This document shows, in pieces, positions 4,086-5,230 of a DNA stretch of 5,230 bases. Numbering within the stretch: the stretch's first letter is position 1; the number at the start of each line of letters is the position of its first letter. This DNA is from JANXSF01 sp031394025 (lineage in GTDB: Bacteria; Acidobacteriota; Terriglobia; Bryobacterales; Bryobacteraceae): the NCBI GenBank assembly GCA_031394025.1, contig JANMWO010000223.1, forward strand, positions 1 through 5,230, in the 5' to 3' direction. The position numbers were made by a program, and so were the translations under genes. The notes beneath the pieces are model-generated. The model worked only from the letters and a program-made list of their open reading frames with translations, made no database searches and was not told where the DNA came from.

Positions 4086-5230
4086 GTGACTGGCCATCAG
4101 ATTCGTAATACTTTTTTGGATTATTTTTCCAAACGTGGACATCGTGTTGTCCGCAGTTCTTCCCTGGTTCCATTGAACGATCCCACATTGTTATTTACCA
4201 ATGCTGGGATGAACCAGTTCAAAGATGTTTTTTTAGGAATGGAGCAGCGCGATTATAAACGCGCCACCTCTTCCCAAAAATGCGTCCGGGCAGGGGGGAA
4301 GCATAACGATTTAGAAAACGTCGGTTACACCCGCCGTCACCATACTTTCTTTGAAATGTTGGGGAACTTTTCCTTCGGCGATTATTTCAAAGCGGAAGCC
4401 ATTGAATTTGCCTGGGAACTGATCACCAAAGATCTTGGACTGGATAAAAACCGTCTTTACGTGACTGTGTTTCGCGAAGATGACGAAGCGGAAGAACTTT
4501 GGCTGAAGGTGACCGATATAGCGAAAGACCGTATCTTTCGGCTAGATGAAAAAGACAACTTTTGGCAAATGGGCGATACCGGACCTTGTGGACCTTGTTC
4601 GGAAATTCACTACGATTTGGGCGAAGGCACCGCGTCCCCAGGGCATGAACATGAGCAATTCCCGTTGGATGGTGGCGGTCGATTTGTGGAAATTTGGAAT
4701 CTGGTATTCATGCAGTTTGACCGCGGCGCGAATGGGATTATGAGCCGACTGCCGCGTCCTTCCATTGATACAGGGATGGGTTTGGAGCGTGTTGCGGCAA
4801 TTCTACAAGGCAAGCTTTCCAATTTTGAATGCGATTTGTTGCGCCCCATTATTGATCATGCTGCGGCGAGATTTCGGGTGGACTATGGTGCCGATCCACG
4901 AACCGACACTGTTCTACGCATCATTTCTGATCATGCCCGCGCATCGTCATTTTTGATTCATGACGGAGTGATTCCGTCGAATGAAGGCCGCGGCTACGTG
5001 TTGCGGAAAATTATGCGAAGGGCCATGCGCAACGCCCGCATGATTGGAATTCAAGATCAGTTTCTGTTTCAGATGACCGGCTTTGTCGCCCAACTGATGG
5101 AACCCGCATACCCTGAATTATTGGAAAGTGTGGGACGTGTGGCGCGGGTTGTGAAAGAAGAAGAAAATCGCTACGCCACCACCTTCCAAGTTGCCGAAAA
5201 AGTATTTGCTGATGAAGCAAAAAAGGCTGT
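4086..5230 (+). CDS. alaS: Alanyl-tRNA synthetase (3' end outside window)
   Basis: Charges tRNA-Ala with alanine; cytoplasmic, essential. The window holds 381 codons of a gene normally near 870-890 codons, so it contains the class II catalytic domain and the start of the tRNA-recognition domain but not the editing or C-Ala domains. The start GTG gives VTGHQIRNTFLDYF, matching the family's usual MTG-x-x-IR-x-x-F opening; an in-frame stop at 4068-4070 leaves no other normal start. Diagnostic segments: SSSLVP-NDPTLLFTNAGMNQF (24-45), RATSSQKCVRAGGKHNDLENVG (59-80), HHTFFEMLGNFSFGDYF (85-101), MGDTGPCGPCSEIHYD (162-177), EIWNLVFMQF (202-211), SIDTGMGLERVAAI (226-239; motif 3) and SDHARASSFLIHDGVIPSNEGRGYVLR (281-307). 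The AlaRS signature RxTSSQK and GNFSFGDYF leave no doubt. It starts 24 bases after the kinase stop, with no Shine-Dalgarno sequence beyond a GAGAAAG abutting the start. Confidence 0.97.
   Translation, partial: MTGHQIRNTFLDYFSKRGHRVVRSSSLVPLNDPTLLFTNAGMNQFKDVFLGMEQRDYKRATSSQKCVRAGGKHNDLENVGYTRRHHTFFEMLGNFSFGDYFKAEAIEFAWELITKDLGLDKNRLYVTVFREDDEAEELWLKVTDIAKDRIFRLDEKDNFWQMGDTGPCGPCSEIHYDLGEGTASPGHEHEQFPLDGGGRFVEIWNLVFMQFDRGANGIMSRLPRPSIDTGMGLERVAAILQGKLSNFECDLLRPIIDHAAARFRVDYGADPRTDTVLRIISDHARASSFLIHDGVIPSNEGRGYVLRKIMRRAMRNARMIGIQDQFLFQMTGFVAQLMEPAYPELLESVGRVARVVKEEENRYATTFQVAEKVFADEAKKA

Overview
This window looks like chromosomal housekeeping DNA from a moderate-GC (about half GC) Gram-negative-type bacterium. 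The gene content and the flavour of the proteins (a DUF1844 protein next to a PhnP-like metallo-hydrolase, a type I-beta DAHP synthase, an uncharacterised membrane-anchored protein, a PfkB sugar kinase, alaS) suggest Acidobacteriota, possibly near Bryobacterales/Solibacter. This is an inference from memory of such proteins; Planctomycetota is the main alternative. There are no mobile elements, CRISPR arrays, tRNAs or rRNAs.

Layout. On the minus strand, from about 764 down to 1, a promoter drives a small DUF1844 gene whose stop codon overlaps the start of a PhnP-like metallo-beta-lactamase-fold hydrolase, which runs off the left edge. From about 765 to 1107 lies a divergent intergenic region. 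From 1108 to 5230 four plus-strand genes are tightly packed: aroF (DAHP synthase), a membrane-anchored protein of unknown function, a PfkB-family carbohydrate kinase, and the first 381 codons of alaS, which runs off the right edge. The gaps are 19, 1 and 24 bases, so the four could form one transcription unit.

The most interesting item is the aroF leader (about 906-1084). It has a candidate promoter, a 21-codon ORF that reads Tyr-Trp-Pro-Arg-Phe-Trp-Tyr near its end, and a strong intrinsic terminator immediately before aroF. Three alternative pairings can be read off the sequence: 968-975 with 1020-1027, 1015-1026 with 1051-1061, and 1053-1061 with 1066-1074. The middle one consumes the whole 5' arm of the terminator. 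This is the classic four-segment layout of ribosome-mediated attenuation as known for trp and phe operons, here placed in front of the first enzyme of the shikimate pathway and apparently sensing all three aromatic amino acids. When charged aromatic tRNAs are scarce, a ribosome stalled on the aromatic codons would mask segment 1 and free segment 2 to act as antiterminator. When they are plentiful, the ribosome would reach the stop codon, cover segment 2 and let the terminator form.

The leader ORF and the DUF1844 gene both begin only 6 to 8 bases after a good -10 box, with no Shine-Dalgarno sequence, which suggests leaderless translation. aroF itself has a recognisable Shine-Dalgarno sequence.
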